The notes under the pieces: generated by a model
What the model was told of the DNA's origin: nothing
Database searches by the model: none
Seen by the model: the letters and a program-made list of their open reading frames with translations, nothing else
Translations under genes and position numbers: made by a program
Assembly (NCBI GenBank): GCA_035048485.1
Contig: CM068581.1
Coordinates: 5,026,430-5,090,429, forward strand
Length of the DNA stretch: 64,000 bases
Direction: 5' to 3'
Origin: Pteria penguin
Taxonomy: Eukaryota > Mollusca > Bivalvia > Pterioida > Pteriidae
Shown: in pieces, positions 1-11,504 of the stretch
Position numbering within the stretch: position 1 is the stretch's first letter
Layout: the number at the start of each line of letters is the position of its first letter

Positions 1-1316
1 ATAAATACAAAATCACTGCTATAGTAACAATAAATACAAAATCACTGCTATAGTAACAATAAATACAAAATCACTGCTATAGTAACAATAAATACAAAAT
101 CACTGTTATAGTAACAATAAATACAAAATCACTGTTATAGTAACAATAAATACAAAATCACTGTTATAGTAACAATAAATACAAAATCACTGCTATAGTA
201 ACAATAAATACAAAATCACTGTTATAGTAACAATAAATACAAAATCACTGCTATAGTAACAATAAATACAAAATCACTGCTATAGTAACAATAAATACAA
301 AATCACTGCTATAGTAACAATAAATACAAAATCACTGCTATAGTAACAATAAATACAAAATCACTGTTATAGTAACAATAAATACAAAATCACTGCTATA
401 GTAACAATAAATACAAAATCACTGCTATAGTAACAATAAATACAAAATCACTGTTATAGTAACAATAAATACAAAATCACTGTTATAGTAACAATAAATA
501 CAAAATCACTGTTATAGTAACAATAAATACAAAATCACTGCTATAGTAACAATAAATACAAAATCACTGCTATAGTAACAATAAATACAAAATCACTGTT
601 ATAGTAACAATAAATACAAAATCACTGTTATAGTAACAATAAATACAAAATCACTGCTATAGTAACAATAAATACAAAATCACTGCTATAGTAACAATAA
701 ATACAAAATCACTGTTATAGTAACAATAAATACAAAATCACTGCTATAGTAACAATAAATACAAAATCACTGCTATAGTAACAATAAATACAAAATCACT
801 GCTATAGTAACAATAAATACAAAATCACTGTTATAGTAACAATAAATACAAAATCACTGTTATAGTAACAATAAATACAAAATCACTGCTATAGTAACAA
901 TAAATATAAAATCACTGCTATAGTAACAATAAATACAAAATCACTGTTATAGTAACAATAAATACAAAATCACTGCTATAGTAACAATAAATACAAAATC
1001 ACTGCTATAGTAACAATAAATACAAAATCACTGCTATAGTAACAATAAATACAAAATCACTGTTATAGTAACAATAAATACAAAATCACTGTTATAGTAA
1101 CAATAAATACAAAATCACTGTTATAGTAACAATAAATACAAAATCACTGTTATAGTAACAATAAATACAAAATCACTGCTATAGTAACAATAAATACAAA
1201 ATCACTGCTATAGTAACAATAAATACAAAATCACTGCTATAGTAACAATAAATACAAAATCACTGTTATAGTAACAATAAATACAAAATCACTGTTATAG
1301 TAACAATAAATACAAA
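1..1316. repeat. 29-bp tandem array, about 45 copies
   Basis: Near-perfect tandem repeat, truncated by the left edge of the window. The unit contains AATAAATACAAAATCACTG followed by CTATAGTAAC. Units differ almost only by C or T in ACTGCTAT/ACTGTTAT, so two subtypes are interspersed and there is little other divergence (one ATATAA variant near 906). This suggests recent homogenisation. No reading frame or promoter is evident. Confidence 0.97.
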
Positions 1317-2870
1317 TTCATAATTAACAAATAAGTCTTATTCATTTTATTTTCGAAGTAATCGTCATCGTTTAAATGCATGGATCAAAATGTATGGTAG
1401 TTCTATCAACAAACCCTTGTCTAAATTTGAAGCAATAAGCATAGAGTTTTAGTACTGCTATCATGAGTAGGAATTCTTTTCGCAAGATAATCAATATGCA
1501 TTCCATGTAGAAGCGGTTTAAACAAAGTTTGTAAATCGGTTTTACTTCTATACCTCCATGGAAAAATAAATTATTAATGTCATTCCATAATCTGACTTGA
1601 GTGTTTGGTATCATTATTTTGGGCACCAAGATTTGGTGATATTAAGACAAGGGTAGGATCAGTGATCTGCAAATTATTATATTAGATAACATAACATGAA
1701 GGTCATTGGAAATTAATGGTCTGGTGTACTCGAAAGTCTCCTTGTCGTCTTTCTTTATACTGACCACTGAAAAAGTTAACAATGGACATAACTGCGGTCC
1801 TTTAGATCGTTAGATTATGCTGTGCTTTTAGATTGACATTGTATATACTGTATACGGTGACCATGATAACCAATACAAATATTTGGTCTTGTGAAATAGA
1901 TGTCCTCTTTGTTTACTAATCTTACGTGTAACAGTTAGCACTTTGCCTGTGTGTGTATGTGACCTGATTAGCTTACGAGTGCTTTTTAACATTTGTGTTT
2001 AATTTCATTATCAATCGACAATTGAGTCTCCGCAAACTAGTATACTTCTAAGTCCGTTGTCCGAGTAGAATTAGACTTTATTTCATTAGCTTTGTTACTT
2101 CTGAGATATTGCGAATTCTTTTGACCGATTGATTTTACTCTTTGAAGAGTCTGTGAATGATGTTGTGTGTATAGAGTGTGTTATCTGTACTAGGTGATAC
2201 TATAGTCACAGAGATCTCTTCTTACACTTCTTTAAGCCATATGATATGACTGCCTTTGTCTATGACATGCCACTTATGCCATACATTCCGAAGATTTATT
2301 ACCCGGCAATGTACTCTATGACGCAGTTAAGCTATTGTATGCAGTGTGTATATTACATTCATCAACAATAGGCGAATCCTCTTCACTTGATATCTGGGTA
2401 ACTTTTATCAATGTTTAGCTTAAAATTTAACAACAGTAGATTATTTTGATTTAAATACATCTATTTGCTGTATAACCAGAATTTTTAGCGACAATCAAAT
2501 TTCGCGATTCAGTTTCAGAAAATTGTGTCTTTATATTCGGGAGTACAATTTTTCGCGATTTCGAAAAAAACAGAGGTTTTCTTTAACTATGAAATAAAAA
2601 CCAGTCTCGCCAAAACAACTAGACAAACGAAAAGCGATATCCGCATCGCTGTCAATAAGTTTACCTGCACATGTACATTTTGTAGATGAAATATTGTCGA
2701 ACATAGATCCAAGAATAGGGAAACAAAATTGCCAGTTATCAGACCTAAATCATAGAATCACTTTAAGTATTCAACATCAACTCCCAAAATATAAAAAAAA
2801 AAACGAAAAAGCAGAAATGCTAAAATAGAAAACCAAAAGCCCAGAAGTGATCAGTGGAACCGAGACATAG
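1317..2870. other. unassigned AT-rich sequence
   Basis: Single-copy-looking sequence between two arrays. A short minus-strand open frame at 1372-1629 (85 codons) resembles nothing I recognise and has no splice or codon-use support. I see no RNA gene or transposon end. Confidence 0.5.
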
Positions 2871-3826
2871 TTGTAAGTATAACACGCTAGCAGATATTGC
2901 CATGCACTGTATCATATATACCATAATTGTAAATATAACACGCTTGCAGATATTGCCATGCACTGAATCATATATACCATAATTGTAAGTATAACACGCT
3001 CGCAGATATTGCCATGCACTGTATCATATGTACCATAATTGTAAGTATAACACGCTCGCAGATATTGCCATGCACTGTATCATATGTACCATAATTGTAA
3101 GTATAACACGCTTGCAGATATTGCCATGCACTGTATCATATGTACCATAATTGTAAGTATAACACGCTTGCAGATATTGCCATGCACTGAATCATATATG
3201 CCATAATTGTAAGTATAACACGCTTGCAGATATTGCCATGCACTGTATCATATATACCATAATTGTAAGTATAACACGCTCGCAGATATTGCCATGCACT
3301 GTATCATATGTACCATAATTGTAAGTATAACATGCTTACAGATATTGCCATGCACTGTATCATATGTACCATAATTGTAAATATAACACGCTTGCAGATA
3401 TTGCCATGCACTGTATCATATATACCATAATTGTAAGTATAACACGCTCTCAGATATTGCCATGCACTGTATCATATGTACCATAATTGTAAATATAACA
3501 CGCTCGCAGATATTGCCATGCACTGTATCATATGTACCATACTTGTAAATATAACACGCTCGCAGATATTGCCATGCACTGTATCATATGTACCATACTT
3601 GTAAGTATAACACGCTCGCAGATATTGCCATGCACTGTATCATATGTACCACACTTGTAAATATAACACGCTCGCAGATATTGCCATGCACTGTATCATA
3701 TGTACCATACTTGTAAATATAACACGCTCGCAGATATTGCCATGCACTGTATCATATGTACCACACTTGTAAGTATAACACGCTCGCAGATATTGCCATG
3801 CACTGCATCATGTGTACTATACTTGC
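2871..3826. repeat. 56-bp tandem array, 17 copies
   Basis: The unit begins TTGTAAGTATAACACGCT and includes GCAGATATTGCCATGCACTG. Variation falls into adjacent blocks (ATAATTG versus ATACTTG, CTTGCAG versus CTCGCAG), as expected from local unequal exchange. The 56-bp length is not a multiple of three and the array is not open for translation. Confidence 0.96.
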
Positions 3827-4269
3827 GGTGTTGTTCCTTTGATCTTGGCCATGGGTTATCTACATTATAACTCATAAATCACATAATCCATTTTTAAACT
3901 AGATAACTCATAGGACTATGTAACCTGAGCCGAGTTGGTTAACATGGACTGCTGATGAGGATTGAAAATTACTGAAAACAATTTTAAAGATTTTATTCAA
4001 AAGGAGAATTTTACATTCTGTGCTTCAGAAAGAAAAGCAATGAAATCACAAAACAGAAAGCAGTGTTTTCGCTGCTTTCAAGAACAATTCCCAAATAGCG
4101 GTTATACATGTCATAGAGTTTTATGTTACGAAAATGATGATGTATGTCTTTTGATTCAACATGGCGTTGTGCAAGCCCTCCTGTAAATACAGTACAAAAT
4201 ATATTAATAAACAGATAGGCCTGTCATATACACTGTGCCACATTGAAACATTTTTCTTTTTCTTTTTTT
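3827..4269. other. unassigned spacer
   Basis: Sequence between the 56-bp and 21-bp arrays. A 74-codon plus-strand open frame (3962-4186) lacks recognisable domains, and I see no splice or start context that supports it as a gene. Confidence 0.45.
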
Positions 4270-4482
4270 CCAACATTAATCTTGGAAATTCCAACTTTAA
4301 TCTCGGAAGTTCCAACATTAAAGCTGGAAATTTCAACTTTAATCTTGGAAACTTCAACTTTAATCTTGGTAATTCCAACTATAATCTTAGAAATTCTAAC
4401 ATTAAAGTTGGAAATTCCAACTTTAATCTTGGAAATTCCAACTTTAATCTTGGGAATTCCAACTTTAATCTTACTTTAATCT
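4270..4482. repeat. 21-bp tandem array with internal palindrome
   Basis: About ten copies of a 21-bp unit containing TTGGAAATTCCAACTTTAAT. Each good unit holds the palindrome TTGGAAATTCCAA. Because 21 is a multiple of three, several frames stay open on both strands, giving Asn/Leu/Gly-rich or Pro/Thr/Leu-rich strings. I read these as artefacts. Confidence 0.9.
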
Positions 4483-5086
4483 TGGACATTCCAATAATAA
4501 TAACCAACCGAAACATAAAGGATAACTATTACATACACTGCTATAGTGGCTTACGGTATCACGTGACAGAAACTATCTGATTAAAGTATATGTAAAGTTT
4601 TAGAGAACTTTTGCTCCTATAAGACTGTATTGATAAATCTATGAGAGTAAGTATAAGGTGGCATAGAATTGATGTGCATTATTTTTATATCTAGAGGAAA
4701 CGGGCTTTTTTATCTCGAAGGAACGACTTATAAATTCGTTCCCAGTTAACCTACCAATCAAATTGTTTGTGTTATCTGTCCTTTATCATTATCATAGCTG
4801 ACAGAAATGAATATATTTTTTTATTATTTTTTATTATGAAGAAGGACTATCTTACAATCAAATTAGAAATGTTATGCGCGTTTTAATTTCTTTGCGTCAT
4901 TAACATAGGAATTTGCGACCCCGTAAGAAGGAGAATCTAAAGTGATATCAAGGAAGTCATTAATTTCATTTTGAATTAACTACTCATGTAACGCAAAATC
5001 TGATTGATTGACTATGTCGTTCCATCGAGATAGTATATGTTACGCATGTGCCAAAGTATAAGTATTTACAGAAATTATTTTGCCAA
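4483..5086. other. unassigned AT-rich spacer
   Basis: No gene, RNA or repeat recognised between the 21-bp array and the reverse-transcriptase remnant. Confidence 0.5.
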
Positions 5087-6045
5087 AGCATATAGATATA
5101 TAGGTATATAAGTCGTAAATTCTACCTTTGACTTTCTTATTTTAGGTATTTTAGCTGGCATCCCCTGTCGAATGGTCACACCCGCCGTGATGATTAAAAC
5201 CAAATCTTTATTCCGCTTAACTATTTGTCCCATTGCGGATAAAGATCTGGCGAAACCCGTAAGGAGCCATGTGATATAGGAATGAGGTGATAAAGGAATG
5301 TTAGTACTTGTATATTTAAAGTTAACGATGGGGAAATTACAGTTTGTCATAAAGTGAAGAAGTTAATCAATATCAAGTAGAAGATATAACAAAACACATA
5401 AATTGGATTCGGTAGTGCCATTTATTTCCAGTTTATCGGGATATATTGTATGTACGTGTGTATCGAAATTCTTGAAATTTATAGACAATACATCATCAAA
5501 ATATCTGAATGTAAAATCAGAGACCATAGCCAATTGCATATTATTCTGATTTACAAGTTTTTGTATATAATCAGTTTCATACGAATAAAGATCAACTCCG
5601 CTAAGGAAGGAGCACCATTAATGCCCATATGGATTGTGACAGTCTGGTGGAATACCTGATCAACGAATTCAACACATTTATTATCAATCAGAAAGTCCAG
5701 TATGTTTTATGTCATCTTTAGAGGACTTGAATTCAGAATCAGAGTGATTTTTTACAAAATATTAGATTTTTTACAAAATATTTGTCTAGATATCCTTACA
5801 CAATATAATTATATCTGCGTGAACCATTTTTCAGGAAACAAAAACCCTCAGTGATCGATGATTTTAAACAGCCTTTTGTCAATTTATTATGAGATATAAT
5901 GGTAAAAAGTGTAGAAAAATCGTAAGACAATGTATTCGACAGTGGACAAATTTTGAGATTTCAAGTTTTCCAATAATTCCTTGAGTAAATCATATCAGAG
6001 TACGTCTTAAATTTCTCCTTAACTGTATATAGTATTTTTGTAAGG
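5087..6045 (-). pseudogene. decayed reverse-transcriptase retroelement remnant
   Basis: Minus-strand translation, joined across several frameshifts and stops, follows a reverse-transcriptase core in order. It shows a DFSTLFTII-like palm segment near 5930, an LDFLIDNKCVEFVDQVFHQT block near 5690, and MGINGAPSLAEL, which resembles the usual MGTNCAPLLADL, near 5620. After a frameshift it reads LYSYETDYIQKL, then FRYFDDVLSIN, the YxDD-type catalytic box with F for the usual I or V, near 5490. The segment CNFPIVNFKYTSTNIPLS near 5320 corresponds to a conserved downstream block of this family. I recognise the family from recurring uncharacterised RT proteins in molluscs and fish but cannot assign a clade. 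The copy is dead, with at least two frameshifts and multiple stops. Confidence 0.8.
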
Positions 6046-6049
6046 ACGG

Positions 6050-7000
6050 TCGATAGAGGTTTGATGGACATTTACTGGATCCTGAAATAAACCTATACAT
6101 ATGGTATAACGACAGAATTAAAATAGATGGATATATACTTTATTATAAGAAATGATACAACAAAGGTATTGTTTATGTATATGATTTTTTGTTTAATGAC
6201 AATAGCAACATTTTAAGTTATGAAGATTTCTGTAACAAGTTTAGATTATACCCTGCTTTTACTGTATACTATGGAATTGTACAATGTATAAAAAAGATTA
6301 GAGAAACAAATATAGAATTTAACAATACAAACATTCCTTTCAGACCAAAATTTATTAAAATATTAATGAAAAATTTAAAAAGTGTCAGATACATTTATGA
6401 TACTTTTATTGAGGGTATGTATAATCCACCAAAAATGAAAGGAAATGGCAAATAGAGCTTAACTTTTATCCTGGACAGATATGATGGCATGTGCGAAATA
6501 GCTTAATTAGAGTACTAGGCAGTGACACAGCACTTAAATGGTTTCAATATAGAATAATTCATGGAATTTTAGGTACTAATTCCCTTTTATTTAAGATAAA
6601 TTTGATAGATTCCAATCTGTGTACCTTTTGTAAGGAATGCCCTGAAACAATTATACATATTTTTTGTCATGTAATATAATATCTGAACTGTGGTTAAAGT
6701 ATATCATGTGGATGAAAAATAACCTGAATCTTGATTTGAATAATATTTACATAATGTTTAGTAAAAAAATGAATAATAGTTCATTAAATTTTACAATCGG
6801 TTTAGTTAAGAAACACATATATCAACAAAAAATGAACAAATGTATCCCTACTCTTATAGGTGCCAAAACATATATAAAAATCTATATTGCTACTGATAAA
6901 TATATCCATATGAAGATTAATAAAATTGATGCTTTCTACACTAAATGGGGGGATTTTACGAAATTACTTCATTATTTAAAGCTTGATTGACCAGAACATT
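6050..7000 (+). pseudogene. LINE (non-LTR) ORF2 C-terminal fragment
   Basis: Plus-strand pieces read like the C-terminus of a non-LTR retrotransposon ORF2. They include a block around LSYEDFCNKFRLYP near 6240, then WFQYRIIHGILGTNSLLFKI near 6540, then a C-x2-C-x8-H zinc knuckle in LCTFCKECPETIIHIFC near 6620. The frame continues to about 6990. Frameshifts near 6450 and 6680 break it into three open segments. It abuts the minus-strand RT remnant directly. Endonuclease and RT catalytic parts are absent, which is typical of a 5'-truncated copy. The AT-rich tail near 7050-7107 may be its 3' end. Confidence 0.85.
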
Positions 7001-7107
7001 ACATGTGTATGTACATTCCTGATTAAAGGAAATGTGATATAAGTCTCCATGTAAGTATATGTTGGTGTATATATGTATATGTGTGAATATATGTATATAT
7101 ATATAAA

Positions 7108-7480
7108 GAATACAATCACTGAAAGAGAAATAAACATATAAAGCACAAATAGAATCAGTGAAACACCTGGGAGTACTATGGACCTTGGATCTCCGAAGAA
7201 ATACCTGTAGAAAATAAAAATAAATATAACACGGCCGCGGAAAGTGAAGGAATTTACCCGACGTAAACGCAGGCGGATCCTCTGAAAGGATACAATCACT
7301 GAAAGAGAAATAAACATATAAAGCACAAATAGAATCAGCGAAACACCTGGGAGTACTATGGACCTTGGATCTCCGAAGTAATACCTGTAGAAGATAAAGA
7401 CAAATTAAACAAAAGTATTCTCTCAGAGGATCCGCCTGCGTTTACGTCGGGTAAATCCCTTCACTTTCCGCGGCCGTGTT
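7108..7480. mobile_element. nested direct and inverted repeat cluster
   Basis: Two direct copies of about 110 bp (7108-7220 and 7290-7400) share AATCACTGAAAGAGAAATAA and GGATCTCCGAAG. Each is followed by an arm of an inverted repeat, about 57 bp per arm (7229-7285 and 7424-7480), containing GGCGGATCC and CCGCGGCCGT. The end of the direct unit (GATCTCCGAAGAAATACCTG) recurs in reverse orientation at about 7697-7720, just before a microsatellite. The arrangement looks like head-to-head copies of one short element with a rearranged SINE. Confidence 0.75.
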
Positions 7481-7530
7481 GTCATGCATACGATTAACTA
7501 ATGATTGGCTATTAAAACTCCATTTTTGTG

Positions 7531-7715
7531 GAGCTCGGGTAGCTGAGTCGGTTAGAGGGTCGGATGCATGGCAGCTAGATGATTCGGTACCATAGGTCGT
7601 GGGTTCGAGTCCCAGACGGGGAACAAATATAACTGAAATATAGAGTGCCTTGTTAGCTGTGTGTCTTTGTGCCTTATGTGTTTGTCTAATTTGTCTACAG
7701 GTATTTCTTCGGAGA

Positions 7716-7722
<7 letters not shown>
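7531..7722 (+). mobile_element. tRNA-derived SINE
   Basis: The head carries an RNA polymerase III A box (TAGCTGAGTCGG, near 7540) and a B box (GGTTCGAGTCC, near 7602) at the spacing expected of a tRNA. A non-tRNA body follows, ending at a (TA)n(TG)n tract. Its head is too long and poorly foldable for a functional tRNA, so I call it a SINE. The minus-strand open frame across it is the familiar SINE artefact. Confidence 0.8.

Positions 7723-7812
<90 letters not shown>
7721..7812. repeat. (TA)n(TG)n microsatellite
   Basis: Compound dinucleotide repeat at the tail of the preceding SINE. It probably grew from the SINE's 3' tail. Confidence 0.97.
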
Positions 7813-8099
7813 TTATATATGTATGCATACAATTATATATAATAATGAGTAATATATGTTTAAGTGTATATGCATGTAATATCTATAATATTCTAGTTAC
7901 ATAATAATGAATGAATTCATGGCTAATTACCTATGGTTTAAATTATTCTCTGAGTGAATGATGTATGAATGTGATGCTTGAAAGATTGTCTTGTTTTATT
8001 GTCCCTTGTAAGTCTGTGTTGCCATATCCATTGTTTGTGAAATTGTGTAGTTAAATAATACAATTTTAGAATTATCAATTTTACATTTTTTCAATCTGA
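7813..8099. other. unassigned AT-rich spacer
   Basis: Nothing recognised between the microsatellite and the trinucleotide tract. Confidence 0.5.
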
Positions 8100-8715
8100 C
8101 GGTTATTATCAGCACCATCATCCTTGTCGTCGTCGTCGTCGTTGTTGTCGTTGTTGTTGTTAATGTAATTGGTGTTATCGTTAGTGCTGTTGGTTATCAT
8201 CATCATCATCATCATCATCCTTGTCGTGGTCGTCGGATCGTCGTTGTTGTTGTTGTAATTGGTGTTGTCGTTGGTGTTGTTGGTTATTATCACCATCATC
8301 TTCCTTGTCGTCCTCGTCGTTGACGTTGTTGTTGTTGTAATTAGTGTTGTCGTTGGTATTGTTGGTTATCATCATCATCATCCTCGTCGTTGTCGTCGTT
8401 GTTGTTGCCGTAATTGGTGTTGTCGTTGGTGTTGTTCGTTTTTATCATCATCATCATTATTCTTGTCGTTGTTGTAATTGGGGTTATCGATGGTGTTGTT
8501 GGTTATTATCATCATCATCATCCTTGTCGTCGTAGTTGTTGTTGTTGTAATTGGTGTTATCGTTTGTGTTGTTGGCTATTATCATCATCATCATCCTTGT
8601 CGTCGTCCTTGGTTTTTTTTTTGTTGCTGTTATCGATGTTGTCGTTGGTGTTGTTGGTTATTATCATCCTTCTCATCGTCGTTGTTGTTGTTGTAATTGG
8701 TGTTATCTTCAGTGC
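8100..8715. repeat. compound trinucleotide repeat tract
   Basis: About eight imperfect copies of a roughly 65-95 bp composite made of GTC, GTT and ATC triplets, with the recurring words TTGTAATTGGTGTTGTCGTT and GGTTATTATCATCATCATC. All frames stay mostly open, giving Val/Leu-rich or Asn/Asp-rich strings, so open frames here carry no evidence of coding. Confidence 0.93.
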
Positions 8716-9168
8716 TGCTAGTTATTTTTTTCTCCAATATTCGCAGTTATTCTCATATTTACTGCAAAAGGAACAGCCTGTCTCCCACAGGTGGGGGGGG
8801 GGGATGGAAGATAAGCTACACGACCTATTTCGTGCTCAATGTTATCATGACGTCTGAGCAAACACGACATACGTCAACGTCAAGCAACCTAAGTTTTTAA
8901 GTTAAGTTTAAGTTTTAAACACGTTGACACAGTTTGTATATATCTCTTACAATGGAAAAAAGCAAGTAATCCCCACCTTGATGGATAGGATATGAGGCGA
9001 GTTGGTATGAATTGCTGTAAGGTAAAAAAAGATAAAATAACAATAATAATAATGTGTTATTGATATTACAGTCATTCTAACCTTTCTGACCTTAACTACT
9101 TTAGGCAATCTATAACAGAGTACATCATATTGCATCTATAGGCACCTTAACTAGCAAGCCATCACATA
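8716..9168. other. unassigned spacer left of mariner
   Basis: Low-copy-looking sequence with a poly-G tract near 8792. Nothing recognised. Confidence 0.5.
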
Positions 9169-10514
9169 TGAGGGATGTTCCGAAATTATTGTTACTTTGG
9201 CGATTTCTTTTTGATAGAAGTAATTGTGATCATTTTACTTTGCCCTGTCCTTCGAAGTACTCCCCCTCTGAATTTATGCATCGTTTCAACCGATCAATCC
9301 ACTTTTGGAAACAGTTTTCGTACTCTTGAATTGGTATACTCACAAGATACTGGTGAATGGCAGAACCAACGGCATTTCTTGATTTATATTTTTTTTCCAG
9401 ATAGGTGAAATTTTAGTTTGGGGAACAAGAAAAAGTCACAGGGGGCCAAGTCTGGTGAAAATGCAGGGTGGGGGAGGACAGTGACCTTTTCTGCCTTCAA
9501 AAACTCCGTTACAATACGCGCCTTGTGTGCTGGCGCATTGTCATGCAAGAGCCTGAGGTACTTCAAACCTGTATGTGGGCGGCGGCGTTTGTAGACTTTC
9601 TTCAGTTTTCGAAGTACAAGGTCTCTATAATACTTTGCTGTGACAGTTTTGCCTTTCGGAACAGGGATTTGCATGATTGGACCCTTGTTATCAAAGAATA
9701 TGACATACAAAACCTTCCTCACGGTGCGTATTCTTTTAGCAATGCTAGGGCGCCTGGCGTTTTTGTCTGCCCAGATTCGATTAGAGCATTTTCTTTTGGG
9801 CTCGAAAAAATACACCCATGTTTCATCACCTGTGACCAAATTATCAAAAGCCTTTTTGCTGTATTTTGGGTATTTCTTCAATAAGGATTTGGCCTTGTCA
9901 ACCCGGGACCTCTTTTGGTCGTCAGTTAGTAAATGGGGTATCCACCTGGCATTGATCTTGCTCAGCTTAAGATGTTTCTTTAAAATACAGTGAATACGTG
10001 CTACAGACAAGCCTGTCATTTTAGCTACCTGGTAACTGCCTGACAGTGTACCTTGCATCTTTTTCAAGGATTTGCCGAATTCGTTCAATGTTATGCTTTG
10101 TTGTTGTTGTTGCAGGGTGACCTGTGTGAGCAGCATCTTTCAGCTGCTGGTGTCCCGGCTTAAATCGAGCAACCCACCTACAAATAGTCATATATGACAT
10201 TTGACCCTTCCCATAAATATCACACACCTCACGATGAATATCTACCGCCTTTAAGCCAAGTAGAGACCTACCTTTGATATAGGCCCTAATTTCAATTACG
10301 TTTTCAGCTCTCTTGCCAACCATATTTATATAGAGTGTAACGAGTACGCTACAAAACAATGTACACAGCACCAAGGTCAGTGTAATTGTGAGCGAGAAAT
10401 TTACCTATACCACGCTTCAGATATCACGCTATCGTCATGAGGTAGTTTTAAGCTCATTTAGCACTATTTCCACGAGATATTGCGCAAGTAACAATAATTT
10501 CGGAACACCCCTCG
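9169..10514 (-). mobile_element. full-length mariner element with TIRs
   Basis: This 1346-bp element is bounded by inverted repeats of about 28 bp sharing TGTTCCGAAATTATTGTTAC. Both ends are flanked by TA (9167-9168 and 10515-10516), the usual Tc1/mariner target duplication. The left end begins TGAGGGATG and the right end, read inward, CGAGGGGTG. It encloses a minus-strand transposase reading. The ends look intact, so the copy could in principle still be moved in trans; that is inference. Confidence 0.93.
9230..10323 (-). pseudogene. mariner transposase, DD34D, frameshifted
   Basis: Start chosen at the methionine of MVGKRAENV. The N-terminal helix-turn-helix part runs to about VRQLPGS near 10030. 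A single-base-type frameshift there moves the reading to a second frame that carries the catalytic core: GDETW (first Asp), LLHDNAPAH (second Asp) and SPDLAPCDFFLFP (third Asp). Exactly 34 residues separate the last two Asp, the mariner DD34D spacing. A second frameshift in the A-run near 9385 breaks the frame. The C-terminal tail then stays open to a stop at 9230. Total span of about 364 codons matches the family's usual 340-360. Apart from the two indels the sequence is well preserved, so the copy is young. Confidence 0.92.
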
Positions 10515-10516
10515 TA

Positions 10517-11039
10517 TATCCAAGCGATTTGTGATCATTTAAACGATATGAAGTTGCAAACTGTCATTATTTTTCATGAGGAATACAAGTTCAGTATATA
10601 TTATCTGTCTCTTCATCAAAGACAGAGTCTATAAGGTGCAAGAGTATGTAGCATCCAAGGAGGTGCCGTCCAATTCTCTCATTCAAGTCAATAAATACAC
10701 TTGAAGAAAGATATGTAGCCAAAGTCCTCTCAAAAATGTCTTTGGATGTAGCAAATTACTTTAACCGTACTTCAACTTTTCTGACTATTCCATTATCTCT
10801 ATAAAAATGAAACCCATAGAGGAAATATATAACAAAAATGTAAATCTTGGCACAAAATGTTTGTACTTTAGACTTCTAGTTTCGGTCTTAAGCATCACTA
10901 ATATGACGAATGCCCATATGGTATACTGAATTTATTCACGTATAAAGGTTCTTTCATTTATTATAACCACAGGGTCTGTATCGCTGCTAGTGGTTTGTTA
11001 GGTCCCGAGGGTTATGTATTGTTGTCTTTTATGATATGA
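10517..11039. other. unassigned AT-rich spacer
   Basis: No gene or repeat recognised between the mariner and the SINE. Confidence 0.5.
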
Positions 11040-11135
11040 TATATATTTTTGTCAAGCATGTGGCGAAATCGAACCCGGGACCTCTCGGTCGGGACCTGAG
11101 CATCTCATCCACTGAGCCACAAGGCTTTTCTTTAA
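11040..11135 (-). mobile_element. tRNA-derived SINE head, minus strand
   Basis: On the minus strand, TGGCTCAGTGGAT (A-box type) and GGTTCGATTTC (B-box type) sit at tRNA spacing in a segment of about 72 bp with tRNA-like ends near 11055 and 11128. The flanking AT-rich tail towards 11040 fits a SINE. A decayed tRNA gene is the alternative. Confidence 0.65.
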
Positions 11136-11504
11136 TTGATACAATCGCCAATGTCTCTGGCTCTCTTATTCGCAGTTCGTCTTCAAATTGATTGATAAAA
11201 CTTAAACATTAGTCCAAACATTATTAAATAGAAGATCATAAAAAAATCAGTAAAACGAAAAACAAATATCCGTAAGCAAGCATGGAGGCTGTTAGACATG
11301 GACAACAAACTCCGCGATTTCCTGGCATATTCTTAATAAAGGTATGATTTGACATGCTTGTGGTAAATAAAACCAGGAATAGGAACCATGGAACGCATAA
11401 GGAGGGCGCACCTGACATTTGAATCCGATGGTTTTGTTTATACTTACCGCTCGTTATTGCAATTGAACGCACGGCGGAAGTGTGGTACACGTTCTTCATT
11501 TGGA
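11136..11504. other. unassigned spacer
   Basis: Nothing recognised. An 87-codon minus-strand open frame (11236-11499) has no domain or start support. Confidence 0.4.

Noticed and set aside
1..1316. CRISPR-like appearance of regular repeats
   Set aside because: Units are contiguous with no unique spacers, and the DNA is eukaryotic. The same holds for all other arrays here.
5450..5659. 69-codon plus-strand open frame
   Set aside because: Antisense to the RT remnant, whose conserved blocks read on the minus strand.
7531..7622. Functional tRNA gene
   Set aside because: A and B boxes are present, but the length and arms do not fold as a tRNA and a SINE body follows. Likewise for 11040-11135, 28813-28885 and 62485-62560.
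8081..8857. Val/Leu-rich and Asn/Asp-rich open frames
   Set aside because: Trinucleotide repeat tract; every frame is low in stops.
9468..9993. Plus-strand open frames of 117 and 138 codons
   Set aside because: They are antisense to the mariner transposase, whose motifs are on the minus strand.
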